Assembly: GCA_023079485.1 (NCBI GenBank)
Contig: CM041085.1
Location: forward strand, 28,195,121 to 28,259,120
Direction of reading: 5' to 3'
From: Archilochus colubris
Lineage: Eukaryota; Chordata; Aves; Apodiformes; Trochilidae
Length of the DNA: 64,000 bases
The notes under the pieces were generated by a model. It was given only the letters and a program-made list of their open reading frames with translations, was not told the DNA's origin and searched no databases. Below are positions 50,801-56,747 of this stretch, piece after piece; within the stretch, counting starts at the first letter, position 1; every line of letters starts with the position of its first letter. The position numbers were made by a program, and so were the translations under genes.

Positions 50801-53800
50801 TCGTCACACAGAAAAACTACCAAAAATCTCAGGACATTCTTTGTCTTCAGTACATTATTCCAACAGAGAGAGAACCAAATCAGGAACTATAACTACAATT
50901 TTAATTTTGCTTAGTTTCACACAGCAAACATTTGAACTCAGAACTGCTGTGCCATTCTTCACCAATGATCGATACCTAACAATTACTACAGGTTATGTGT
51001 TCTGAAACCATTCTTTGTATGATTCTTAGGAAGGCATGTTCCAGATTTCTAAAGCAACAGGCACTTAGGAGGCAGACTCTAATCAGCCTCCAGCCAATCC
51101 CACCCAGTGCCAATCTGCAGCTTCAAGTTTTAAAAATCTGGCCATGAGAATAACACACTAGAACTCAGTGCAGCTTTAATTCTACACTGCCTGATGTCCT
51201 GAAAGCACAACCCAGATGTTTTCAGTTATTAGTTGTGCCTAGGGACATTTAGGGGCCAGAAAAACTTCAAAGTCTTCAGACACCAGACTGTCATCTGATG
51301 CTCAGGTAGCCAGTTCCCATCACAATCAGTGTAAGATAGCTATTTCCCATTACAATCAGGGCAAGACTGCTTGCTTATGCTCAGTGAGCCAGGGCCAGGC
51401 ACTACTCCCTAAGATGTTCTGGCAATCCCATGAGGCAGCTGACAGCATAAGTGACTACATACTACTATGACAAAGATAACCATGATTAATTTTTGCAAAT
51501 GTGAACCACTCTTAAAATAACTGGAGGGTTGTTTTGTTTTGGTTTTTTTTTAAATACACTTTAAAGAGAATATGTGTAAAATGTGTGAAGAAGCAAGCAG
51601 GAAGGCAGAGCTGGAAACTAAGTCATCCTCGCAGTACATAACATCTAGTAAAGAAATAACATAATTTCTTTAGGCATACTGGGCCAGAAAGGAAACAGAA
51701 GAACATGGAGGCTCAGGGAAAATCAGCAATTAAAAAAATAATAATTTTAAAAAATCATTGCTTTTACCTTAAAAGCTTTGTTGAGCACCTCCTCCCCTCC
51801 TTTGTTTCCCAACAGGTTAACGATCACTTGCTTTCCATACTGTTCCTTCAGAAGCATCATATGCCTACAGCAAAAGCAATCGTAATAGGTATTAAACAAA
51901 ACTATGTTTTTCTGCCTACTACCTTTTTCAGAATGAAGAAGGAGAGATCACTGATTGTTCTATCCATCAGAAAGTCTCAGCCACATCAGCTACAGGTATC
52001 TTCCTCCATTTCTTTGCAATCAATTATTAGAGTATAGATGGTGAAAGTATGCAATAAATGGACACAGTGTTTTGTACTGAAATTTAAAAAGAAGCATCTT
52101 AAGAAACAGGTCCCAGATCTTTCATGTCAGTGTTAGCTTTGATACTGCCTTTTGTATGGTCCCACCTCCTCCTGTCAGTCTGGGAACTACACAGGAAAGA
52201 CAACATGATAGGAAAACATACTGCACTTCAGCAGGAATTGCCCAGCCTCTTGCAGGGCTGAGCTTACAAAGAGTCAGCAGCAATGGGGCCTTGGACTCCA
52301 GTGCCAAGGCCACAGAGGAACAAGCACACATTATAGGTGGCAGGGTTTAAACATCTCTAAGATACTGTGCAGCAAGACATTCACTCTCAACTTCCTTAAA
52401 TTAAGCAGGAATGTAAGTAATCATAAGAACTGCCATGTTGAATCAGACTAAAGTTCCTTTTAGAGCCAAATGGCCTAGCCCAGAGACTCTTCAAGAAAAA
52501 CACAAAATAGGACAAGTATGAAGTGGGTTGTTGGGGTATTTTTTGCATATATCACCAATCTCTCAAAGCCTGACATTTAGGGACTCTCAGGTCATGAGTT
52601 TTTAAACAGAATTAGCAGTGGCACTTATAATCCCCTCAGTACATTTCTTTCAAGTTGGTATGCATGTGCTGCAGAAGCTGTGCTGCCTCATCAAGAAACA
52701 ATTAGATTTTAAAGCCATCTTCCATCACATACTAACAACACTATAGTAGTACTTAAGAGGAAGATGGATGGAGATAGATAATAAAATAAAATAAACACAC
52801 TCACAAATGGAAAGCTATTACATGCTGCAAAGTGACATGCAATGGCAAAGTGCTAGAAAAAAGCAAGCAAACATCTTTTGGCATGCACCTTTAAATACTA
52901 TAACCAGAAATAAGCTACACAGAAACCCGTGGAAGGGGAGAAAAGAAAGGAAAAGTTACAATCAAGGTCTTCAAGAAATATGACTAAATAGATTTTCTGG
53001 TGCTATTTATGGTTCTGATTCTGCAACTAGTTCTCTGTCATTTAAAATTTAAATTTAAATTAAATTCTCTCTCTCAACTCTCTCCATCAGCATCAAGAAC
53101 CTACTCCCAGCTCTCCCCATCAGCATCAAGAACCTACTTCTCCACCAATGTTTCTGCCTTCCAAAGAAGGAAAGAAACTGCTGAAGCTCAGATCACCTGC
53201 TTGAGTACTGTAAGCAGAGCCACCCGAGAATTTCTCAAGGAGACAGGATGAAAAAGATCCACTAACAAGATCACCATTCACTTCTCACTGTGCCTTCTCA
53301 AGATATCAACCTATCAGCTTGGAAAATATAACAAGCTACATCCACTCTAACACTCTTAGAAAAGCTGCAGCAGGTTGTTAAATTTCACTGTGTTTCTTCC
53401 ATATAAACAGTCCCTAAATCCTTGCCCATTTTTAAAGGACTGTCTTTTGCAGACCTGTAAACAGAGACATCCCCAACTTCATCCAACCTGTGTAGAGGAG
53501 GAAGAAGGAATAGTGCAAGTTCCTCATGTTCATGTTTCTCACAGGAAAGCTATTCACAAGCTGCATCAGGGTGAGAGAGGAAAGATTCTCTGAGCTAAAT
53601 GGCATTATGAAGTTATAAGTTCTCTGATTTCTTAGGCAGTACAGGAGGATGCTGAACAAGTTACTGTTTTCCTCCGATATAAATTATATTTGCTGTGGAA
53701 TGCAAACCTCTAAGATGGAACTTCAGGGACACTGACGAGGCAAGGTAGCATGGCATCAGGTGACCTCAAGACCATGAGTCTCAAAGTCATTTGAATTCAG

Positions 53801-56747
53801 CCTTAAAATGCTTAGAAAATATAACCAAATAGAAATTTAAAAGAACAAATAAACCAAATAAATTCCTTCAGAGCAGGGACAGCTAGTGTGCACAGTCCTT
53901 TTAGATTCTAATGCCTGTTTGGGGTCTTGAGTACTGCAAAACTATTAAGAACCACTGATGCCATGTTTGCTAAATGCTGCAGTAAATGAAATCAAAGAAT
54001 TAAGATGCCTTACACAAAATTAACATAAACTCTGATTTGACAAAACCAAACCAAAACAGAAACTAATCACATGACCTGGCATTTTGACAATTTCCCACAG
54101 CCCAAATCCTTCATGTCCATTTCAGGCCACGTTCCCACTGATGTCCATGGAAGTTTGCCCTTAAAGGTTAGCACTTAACAGTCAGATATTCAAAGGACTC
54201 AAGCTAATGTATGGGTTTTTGGGTTTTTTTACAGTTTACAGCACACAAGCAGAGTATTAATGTTTTTAAAAGTATTATAAGCCAGTCTTTGGGTAAAGCA
54301 GAATAGCATCAGCATCACGGTACCATACAACACTGACCATAGAATAACACACTGTTATTTCTGTATAGCAGTAAAACACTGAGAAAAACACACCCAGATT
54401 GCAAAGCAGTATTTACTTTTTAGTTACCTGAGTTACAGTGGTGAAGAACACATGTTCAGTGTATCTTAAATGTATATTCACATTTGTTGGCTCACAAAGG
54501 GCTACACAGACCTTCTTTTTGCATACCACTCAGTATTTCTTAGCTTTTACAGAAACAAACCAGGAGACCAAATTAATTCTAGTATCATTGAAAACAGAAC
54601 GGGAAATGCACAAAAATAAGTGAATAAAGTAAACCTTCTTCATAATCTGCAACACTTGGGGGGGTTGACTACATCATCTGAGAGACTAGGAAGGCATAAA
54701 GTTGTAGAATCTTGGTAAATACCAAGCTGTTGTGTTACTGCTGAAGTAGAATGAAGCTTACCTGTCAAAGGCAGGAGCATTAGCTTCAAGACCTCTGTTA
54801 AGCCTTAAATGATGAGAACCCACCTAAATTAAAATATTGGAAAGAGAAGAAAGAGAGAAATAGCTTCTTAAATCGCTAGAGTATTAAATTACTAAATGCC
54901 TCCCTTCTTCCCTCAGAGAAAAGGATCTCTTAACAGCACCAGACACTTCTCACAGACTCCACACCCACACACATAATATCCTTAATACAAAAGCCATGGG
55001 TTTTATTAGACAACAACATTCACAATTACAACTGAAAACACAATTATCATTAAGGAAAGGGATACCTACACATCTTTCCATGGCCACACAAATCACATCC
55101 CTTTGCCAGCTTCCTCTGGCAAATATCCCACACCGCCTCATGTGAGTATGCTGTGTGCTCAACATTCTTCCTGCCCTTCCCCTGGCAGGAAAGGCTGCAG
55201 TTTTGCCAGTGCCATGGGTTGTGTGTCCAAAGTCCTGTCATCTTTCATTTTTTATAGAAACTAAAAAGCATCAGAATATTCCTTTAAAAATATGAAGGAT
55301 GAAATCCTGTTCCATCAACCTAACAGGACTTTTAATATGGATGTTAACAACAGTAGCTTCAAGCTCCTCTTGAATGCTATCTTCTGTTACTACAGTAGGC
55401 AGAGTATCCAAAAACTACACTGCTCATTATTTGTAGGACTGTGTGTTGTTTCCTGTACTTCATCATCTTCCTTTGTTTTTCATGAAGCTGGTTTATGCAG
55501 CTGTTTCTAACACCAGCACCAGCAGACTCACATGCAAGGAATAAGAGTTATGGGTATTCACCAGTAAAAATAAAAGCTAAGCAACCTCATTCAGATTAGT
55601 CACAAAAGAAGACTGTGTCCCTACTAAAAAGTTGAAAATTCTGTTTAACTACAGTTGATACCTACTACCAAAAACACTTTGGGAAAAGCTCTATGGCTTC
55701 ATAACATACAGAACTACAGTGCTGGATACAGCTACACCATGGGCAGGATGTGCGCATAACCATGTAAGCAGACTTGCTTTATTAAAGAAGTACATATTGC
55801 ATTGGATGGTGCTAGCAGAAGGAACATAAATCCTTTAGATCTTCCTAAAGGATTGCTCAGAAGATAGTCATTATGCATGGTACCTAGGTATTAGATTTAA
55901 CCACTAAAAAGTATCAAATAACCCTTGAAATATCTTAAAAAATAGATTTCATTATTTATTTTCTCTACTAACTTTATTTTTTCTACTAACTTCTCTACTA
56001 AGTGCATGCTCATTCCAGTTGCTTATCCCTCTGCAAAGAGAATTCAAAGAGTGCTAGGAGGATTCTTTTTGAGGCTGCAACTGTATATAAATCGTAAGTC
56101 ACAGACCATATGTAGCCCATCGGGCCTGATGCAATAATCTCCTAATGAAATCTTACACCTCTGCCTCGCAGAAGATCTTATTAGATCATCATCATCTTTT
56201 TGACTGAAATCCACCAAACACACTACCCAAACATTATACTTTGCTTCAAGGTAATGTGCTCCTGGTATCCCTAGATACTCCATTTTTATTGTGGAGGTCA
56301 GTATCACCAAGACAACTGGGCATTTCAGAAGTAAAGGTTATTCCAAATTAAAATAGAAATGTTATAAAGATATAGCTGTAAGCTTCAGATAAGGACATTA
56401 GGACATTAGCCCCTTACTAATAGTTCCTTAGAGATACACAGACACATGAAAATGTTAAGTTTAAGTATATCCATTTTCCTGGTTTAGTTCTCTTTATCTA
56501 AACACACAAAATTCCCTGCAAGGTAAGCCTAAAATGAAAGGGCTTGGCATTTTCATGAATTGAGCTTTACAGCTTATTTTAAAAACCAATTAAATTTTAT
56601 GAAACTTCTAAATTGCAAGCAGCAAGAGAGATTGGTAAGATAGACTCTTGATTACTTGTTTACCTGAAGCCCCGTTTGCTCCCAAAACAGTGGAACAGAA
56701 CCTCTGAGCTGCACAAAGGAAGAGACGTCATCATCCAAGTAAATCGT
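14022..56747 (-). CDS. SYNJ2: SYNJ2 (synaptojanin 2), 23 coding exons, 5' end outside window
   Basis: Synaptojanin 2 is a dual phosphoinositide phosphatase. Its Sac domain removes 3-, 4- or 5-phosphates of monophosphorylated lipids, and its central domain removes the 5-phosphate of PI(4,5)P2, in clathrin-mediated endocytosis. It is a Rac1 effector, and one isoform binds mitochondrial SYNJ2BP (family knowledge). Seen here: 3819 nt over 23 GT-AG exons in perfect phase, giving 1272 residues. In visible numbering these include the Sac motif [10 protein letters not shown] (about 148-157), the 5-phosphatase from about 297 ([25 protein letters not shown]), the RRM about 653-728, and a proline-rich tail with P-x-x-P-x-R ligands. 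No catalytic residue is missing. Human SYNJ2 is about 1,500 residues, so roughly 220 N-terminal residues lie to the right of the window. Confidence 0.96.
14823..16666. other. SYNJ2 intron, nothing recognised
   Basis: About 1.8 kb. Both strands hold only short chance frames, and I see no repeat family. Confidence 0.75.
16667..16863 (-). CDS. SYNJ2: SYNJ2 coding exon (proline-rich)
   Basis: 197 nt, phase 1 in and 0 out. It encodes [13 protein letters not shown] and K-P-L-R-R-T-G-V-K, matching the corresponding basic/proline stretch of mammalian SYNJ2. The donor is GTGGGA on the - strand. Confidence 0.93.
16864..18269. other. SYNJ2 intron with a short CR1 tail
   Basis: About 1.4 kb. The only recognisable element is the CR1 3' end at 17000-17079. 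Confidence 0.75.
17000..17079 (+). mobile_element. CR1 3' end remnant
   Basis: About 80 bp reading ...GGTTGGACTTGTTGATCTTAAAGG... and ending in ATTCTATGATTCT. It is strongly 5'-truncated and old. Confidence 0.8.
18270..18378 (-). CDS. SYNJ2: SYNJ2 coding exon
   Basis: 109 nt, phase 0 in, 1 out. It encodes [15 protein letters not shown], a conserved stretch in the SYNJ2 tail, followed by A-E-E-A-I-R-C-L. Confidence 0.95.
18379..19833. other. SYNJ2 intron, half occupied by CR1
   Basis: The CR1 at 18883-19601 fills half of this 1.45-kb intron. A good-looking donor on the - strand near 18549 has no matching exon that I can support. Confidence 0.8.
18883..19601 (+). mobile_element. CR1 LINE fragment, longest reading frame in the window
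   Basis: About 720 bp covering the C-terminal part of the CR1 reverse-transcriptase ORF and the 3' UTR, with an open frame of about 230 codons. Recognisable pieces are [23 protein letters not shown] and E-R-L-R-E-L-G-L-F. It lies antisense to SYNJ2. The frame lacks the catalytic domain, so it has no activity. It appears to be the youngest CR1 here. Confidence 0.96.
19834..19946 (-). CDS. SYNJ2: SYNJ2 coding exon, fast-evolving
   Basis: 113 nt, phase 1 in, 0 out, acceptor TTTTCAG. Phase arithmetic required an exon here. Its 3' part reads [16 protein letters not shown], matching the mammalian stretch around L-L-P-G-A-P-Q-Q-P. Its serine/glycine-rich 5' part is poorly conserved. Confidence 0.9.
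19947..21140. other. SYNJ2 intron, nothing recognised
   Basis: About 1.2 kb, A-rich, with an A-run at about 20395-20407. I can name no repeat. Confidence 0.75.
21141..21275 (-). CDS. SYNJ2: SYNJ2 coding exon (proline-rich start)
   Basis: 135 nt, phase 1 in, 1 out. It encodes [11 protein letters not shown], then [12 protein letters not shown], then P-P-Q-R-P-P-P-P, an SH3-binding type region. It is noticeably more G+C-rich than its surroundings. A 150-codon + strand frame across it is an antisense shadow. Confidence 0.95.
21412..21810 (-). mobile_element. CR1 LINE fragment, reverse orientation
   Basis: Begins with the complement of the CR1 tail (CATAGAATCATGGAG) and continues through the reverse complement of the 3' UTR and the end of the RT ORF. 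It is diverged, with stops. Confidence 0.9.
22719..22880 (-). mobile_element. CR1 LINE fragment (short), reverse orientation
   Basis: About 160 bp opening with AATCATAGAATTGTCATAG and GGAAGGGACCTCTAGAGATC, the complement of a CR1 3' end from a different subfamily than the neighbouring copy. Confidence 0.88.
24457..24594 (-). CDS. SYNJ2: SYNJ2 coding exon (acidic)
   Basis: 138 nt, phase 1 in, 1 out. It encodes [12 protein letters not shown], an acidic cluster also present in mammalian SYNJ2, then a divergent stretch ending R-L-Y-K. Confidence 0.92.
24968..25136 (-). CDS. SYNJ2: SYNJ2 coding exon (end of RRM)
   Basis: 169 nt, phase 0 in, 1 out. It starts [17 protein letters not shown], the last RRM strand and following helix. 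It then encodes [15 protein letters not shown], highly conserved in SYNJ2. Confidence 0.96.
25137..26339. other. SYNJ2 intron, nothing recognised
   Basis: About 1.2 kb without a named repeat. A 107-codon + strand frame at 25872-26195 shows no family features. Confidence 0.7.
26340..26418 (-). CDS. SYNJ2: SYNJ2 coding exon (middle of RRM)
   Basis: 79 nt, phase 2 in, 0 out. It encodes [15 protein letters not shown], the RRM strand-3/RNP1-like region. The 6-kb intron just upstream of it holds the ERV. Confidence 0.95.
26806..27109 (+). mobile_element. CR1 LINE fragment, internally deleted, with 3' tail
   Basis: 26806-26845 (TCCTGGAGTGCATTAAGAAA) matches an internal CR1 segment. From about 26853 the sequence jumps to the late 3' part (GGGGCAATGG...) and runs to the tail TTCTATGATTCTGTG. 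The intervening CR1 segment is missing here. Confidence 0.8.
27112..27325 (+). mobile_element. CR1 LINE fragment without tail
   Basis: Contains the segment encoding [13 protein letters not shown] and the following CR1 stretch, then stops at about 27325 without a 3' tail. In a full element this part lies just upstream of the piece at 26853-27109, so the order here is swapped. Confidence 0.8.
27602..27605. repeat. Target-site duplication CTGG (left)
   Basis: CTGG directly before the 5' LTR, repeated at 31950-31953 directly after the 3' LTR. The perfect 4-bp match supports these element ends and a single insertion. Confidence 0.88.
27859..27894 (+). repeat. 18-bp tandem duplication in U3
   Basis: GTCTTGTTCTTAAAACAA occurs twice head to tail, followed by GAC. 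Each unit contains the inverted repeat TTGTT...AAAACAA. The related solo LTR lacks it. Confidence 0.9.
28087..28094 (+). promoter_or_regulatory. ERV 5' LTR TATA box
   Basis: TATAAATA, about 75 bp before the LTR's AATAAA. The same box recurs in the 3' LTR at 31802-31809 and in the solo LTR. Its placement fits a U3 promoter reading rightward, antisense to SYNJ2. Confidence 0.7.
28238..28255 (+). other. ERV primer binding site, tRNA-Arg-like
   Basis: TGGCGACCCAGATGGGAC starts three bases after the LTR end. It begins with TGG, the complement of the tRNA CCA end. From memory it is closest to the complement of a vertebrate tRNA-Arg(TCT) 3' end, with about three differences. The tRNA assignment needs checking. 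Confidence 0.65.
28421..28503 (+). repeat. ERV leader direct repeat, arm 1
   Basis: GAGGCCTCTAGGAAG followed by three to four ~19-bp units of the form GGTTAGAGTCCCCC-(CA/CG)GG. The whole block recurs 210 bp downstream. Confidence 0.88.
28628..28747 (+). repeat. ERV leader direct repeat, arm 2 (expanded)
   Basis: Second copy of the block at 28421, opening GGAGGCCCCTAGGAA. It has about two more of the ~19-bp GAGGTTAGAGTCCCCCGGG units than arm 1. It lies between the primer binding site and gag, where the packaging signal of gammaretroviruses sits. Confidence 0.88.
29198..31033 (+). pseudogene. gag: ERV gag (matrix, coiled-coil region, capsid), with two stops
   Basis: Retroviral structural polyprotein gene, one frame from ATG at 29198 (M-G-A-E-K-S, a myristoylation-type start). 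A gammaretroviral matrix pattern [11 protein letters not shown] follows. A TAA at 29405-29407 interrupts the matrix, and the frame is then open for 540 codons (29411-31030). At about 29930-30170 there is a charged coiled coil of seven-residue repeats (L-E-A-E-R/K-A/T). The capsid begins near 30240. The major homology region [14 protein letters not shown] is at about 30667, followed by the charged helix [12 protein letters not shown] at 31031 comes before the zinc knuckle, where an intact gammaretroviral gag would continue. I see no PPXY or PTAP late motif. The frame also stays open upstream to ATG 29081, as for a leader-extended form. Confidence 0.88.
31034..31228 (+). pseudogene. ERV nucleocapsid knuckle joined to integrase C-terminal tail
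   Basis: Same frame as gag after its TGA. A CCHC zinc knuckle ([14 protein letters not shown], 31055-31096) is followed within six codons by [13 protein letters not shown] and W-I-H-Y-C-R-V-K (31115-31195). That is the pattern of the GPY/F domain at the end of gammaretroviral integrase. The frame ends at TGA 31226-31228. Protease, reverse transcriptase, RNase H and most of integrase are therefore deleted. The integrase assignment is by motif recognition. Confidence 0.8.
31229..31734 (+). other. ERV remnant, possibly env
   Basis: About 500 bp between the integrase tail and the 3' LTR part, where env would lie. A 40-codon cysteine-bearing frame at 31483-31602 (with C-V-C-N-F-C near its end) could be an envelope fragment, but I cannot confirm it. 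No polypurine tract is seen before 31735. Confidence 0.4.
31735..31949 (+). repeat. ERV 3' LTR, only the promoter-proximal U3/R/U5 part
   Basis: 215 bp aligned gap-free to 28020-28234, with TATAAATA at 31802-31809, AATAAA at 31878-31883 and the end GGGCTTCA. The first ~414 bp of the LTR (27606-28019 equivalent) is absent or unrecognisable. A 13-bp local duplication (TTATAACAATA at 31722 and 31735) marks the break. Confidence 0.88.
31950..31953. repeat. Target-site duplication CTGG (right)
   Basis: Pairs with 27602-27605. Confidence 0.88.
32492..32710 (-). CDS. SYNJ2: SYNJ2 coding exon (end of 5-phosphatase, start of RRM)
   Basis: 219 nt, phase 2 in and out. It starts R-P-V-L-A-I-V-E-V, completing the S-D-H-R-P catalytic motif. 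It continues to D-A-T-V-V-V-N-L (RRM strand 1) and Y-G-T-I-V-L-V-R. Confidence 0.97.
32711..34697. other. SYNJ2 intron, nothing recognised
   Basis: About 2 kb. Frames of 116 codons (-) and 131 codons (+) at 33326-34198 have no recognisable domain and overlap each other's strand; I read them as chance. Confidence 0.7.
34698..34815 (-). CDS. SYNJ2: SYNJ2 coding exon (5-phosphatase)
   Basis: 118 nt, phase 1 in, 2 out. It encodes H-T-W-T-P-G-A-L and A-E-L-Q-A-S-D-H-(R), contributing the catalytic Asp-His of the 5-phosphatase fold. Confidence 0.96.
34816..36797. other. SYNJ2 intron, nothing recognised
   Basis: About 2 kb, AT-rich. I can name no repeat family. Confidence 0.7.
36798..36954 (-). 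CDS. SYNJ2: SYNJ2 coding exon (5-phosphatase)
   Basis: 157 nt, phase 0 in, 1 out. It encodes F-G-P-T-Y-K-Y-D and the hallmark [13 protein letters not shown] of inositol 5-phosphatases. Confidence 0.97.
37168..37326 (-). CDS. SYNJ2: SYNJ2 coding exon (5-phosphatase)
   Basis: 159 nt, phase 0 both sides. It encodes the second hallmark [11 protein letters not shown] and K-R-Q-D-W-K-T-L-L. Confidence 0.97.
37327..39858. other. SYNJ2 intron with an ERVL-like solo LTR
   Basis: About 2.5 kb. The LTR at 38463-39276 is the only element recognised. Confidence 0.8.
38463..39276 (+). mobile_element. Solo LTR, ERVL-like
   Basis: 814 bp from TGTCCTGGCTTGGGCCAGG to GTTAAACCGTGACA, flanked by a perfect 5-bp duplication AGGAC (38458-38462 and 39277-39281). 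The 5' end resembles the avian TGTCCTGGTTT... class of LTRs. A TATA-like TATATATT lies near 39097 and ATTAAA at 39138-39143. A 5-bp duplication fits ERVL/class III or ERVK; I favour ERVL. It lies antisense to SYNJ2. Confidence 0.85.
39859..40051 (-). CDS. SYNJ2: SYNJ2 coding exon (5-phosphatase)
   Basis: 193 nt, phase 2 in, 0 out. It encodes [20 protein letters not shown] and F-I-C-S-H-L-T-A-G, conserved 5-phosphatase motifs. Confidence 0.97.
40052..41791. other. SYNJ2 intron with an AG microsatellite
   Basis: About 1.7 kb. An A-run plus (AG)n occupies 40061-40090, right beside the acceptor, so on the - strand the pyrimidine tract is a T-run/(CT)n array. I recognise nothing else. Confidence 0.75.
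41792..41932 (-). CDS. SYNJ2: SYNJ2 coding exon (5-phosphatase)
   Basis: 141 nt, phase 2 in and out. It encodes [13 protein letters not shown] and [10 protein letters not shown]. Confidence 0.96.
41933..43148. other. SYNJ2 intron with T-run and TG repeat
   Basis: About 1.2 kb. T15 at 43061-43075 and (TG)n at about 43080-43095; nothing else recognised. Confidence 0.75.
43149..43233 (-). CDS. SYNJ2: SYNJ2 coding exon (5-phosphatase)
   Basis: 85 nt, phase 1 in, 2 out. It encodes [15 protein letters not shown], containing the metal-coordinating glutamate of the fold. Confidence 0.96.
43234..45283. other. SYNJ2 intron, nothing recognised
   Basis: About 2 kb without a named repeat or exon. Confidence 0.7.
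45284..45475 (-). CDS. SYNJ2: SYNJ2 coding exon (Sac to 5-phosphatase junction)
   Basis: 192 nt, phase 1 in and out. It encodes [10 protein letters not shown] and the start of the 5-phosphatase, [15 protein letters not shown]. The asparagine in T-W-N is the metal ligand. Confidence 0.97.
45476..46744. other. SYNJ2 intron, nothing recognised
   Basis: About 1.3 kb. No repeat family seen. Confidence 0.7.
46745..46910 (-). CDS. SYNJ2: SYNJ2 coding exon (Sac domain end)
   Basis: 166 nt, phase 0 in, 1 out. It encodes [20 protein letters not shown] and A-D-K-G-K-M-L. Confidence 0.97.
47008..47157 (-). CDS. SYNJ2: SYNJ2 coding exon (Sac domain)
   Basis: 150 nt, phase 0 both sides. It encodes [17 protein letters not shown] and [10 protein letters not shown]. 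Confidence 0.97.
47384..47465 (-). CDS. SYNJ2: SYNJ2 coding exon (Sac catalytic motif)
   Basis: 82 nt, phase 2 in, 0 out. It encodes [12 protein letters not shown], the CX5R(T) phosphatase loop. The catalytic cysteine and arginine are both present, so the Sac domain should be active. The acceptor is CCAAAG rather than the nearby CTGCAG, chosen because it keeps the frame. Confidence 0.95.
47878..48050 (-). CDS. SYNJ2: SYNJ2 coding exon (Sac domain)
   Basis: 173 nt, phase 0 in, 2 out. It encodes [21 protein letters not shown] and [11 protein letters not shown]. Confidence 0.96.
48051..51767. other. SYNJ2 intron with one CR1 copy
   Basis: About 3.7 kb, with CR1 at 48704-49252. The rest, including AT-rich 49850-50350, holds nothing I can name. 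Confidence 0.8.
48704..49252 (+). mobile_element. CR1 LINE fragment with 3' tail
   Basis: 5'-truncated at the segment for [12 protein letters not shown], with an open RT-tail frame to about 49172 and the tail ATTCTATGATTCTATGA. Closely similar to the copies at 9250 and 18883. It lies antisense to SYNJ2. Confidence 0.96.
51768..51864 (-). CDS. SYNJ2: SYNJ2 coding exon (Sac domain)
   Basis: 97 nt, phase 2 in, 0 out. It encodes [19 protein letters not shown]. Confidence 0.96.
51865..54761. other. SYNJ2 intron with a 30-bp tandem duplication
   Basis: About 2.9 kb. A ~30-bp unit ending CATCAGCATCAAGAACCTACT is present twice at about 53078-53138. No interspersed repeat is recognised. Confidence 0.75.
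53078..53138 (+). repeat. Two-copy ~30-bp tandem repeat
   Basis: CATCAGCATCAAGAACCTAC occurs at about 53085 and again about 30 bp on, each preceded by a CTCTCYCCAT-like segment. Confidence 0.8.
54762..54823 (-). CDS. SYNJ2: SYNJ2 coding exon (Sac domain)
   Basis: 62 nt, phase 0 in, 2 out. It encodes [20 protein letters not shown]. Too short for ORF detection; found by splice sites and similarity. Confidence 0.95.
54824..56663. other. SYNJ2 intron, nothing recognised
   Basis: About 1.8 kb, AT-rich. A TTCTCTACTAACTT-like motif is repeated near 55961-56000. Confidence 0.7.
56664..56747 (-). CDS. SYNJ2: SYNJ2 first coding exon inside the window (Sac domain)
   Basis: 84 nt, phase 0 both sides, acceptor TTTGCAG. 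It encodes [13 protein letters not shown] and G-S-V-P-L-F-W-E-Q, a signature of synaptojanin Sac domains. In mammals it follows a segment ending V-E-T-E-Q, which I do not find in the remaining 7.2 kb. Confidence 0.96.
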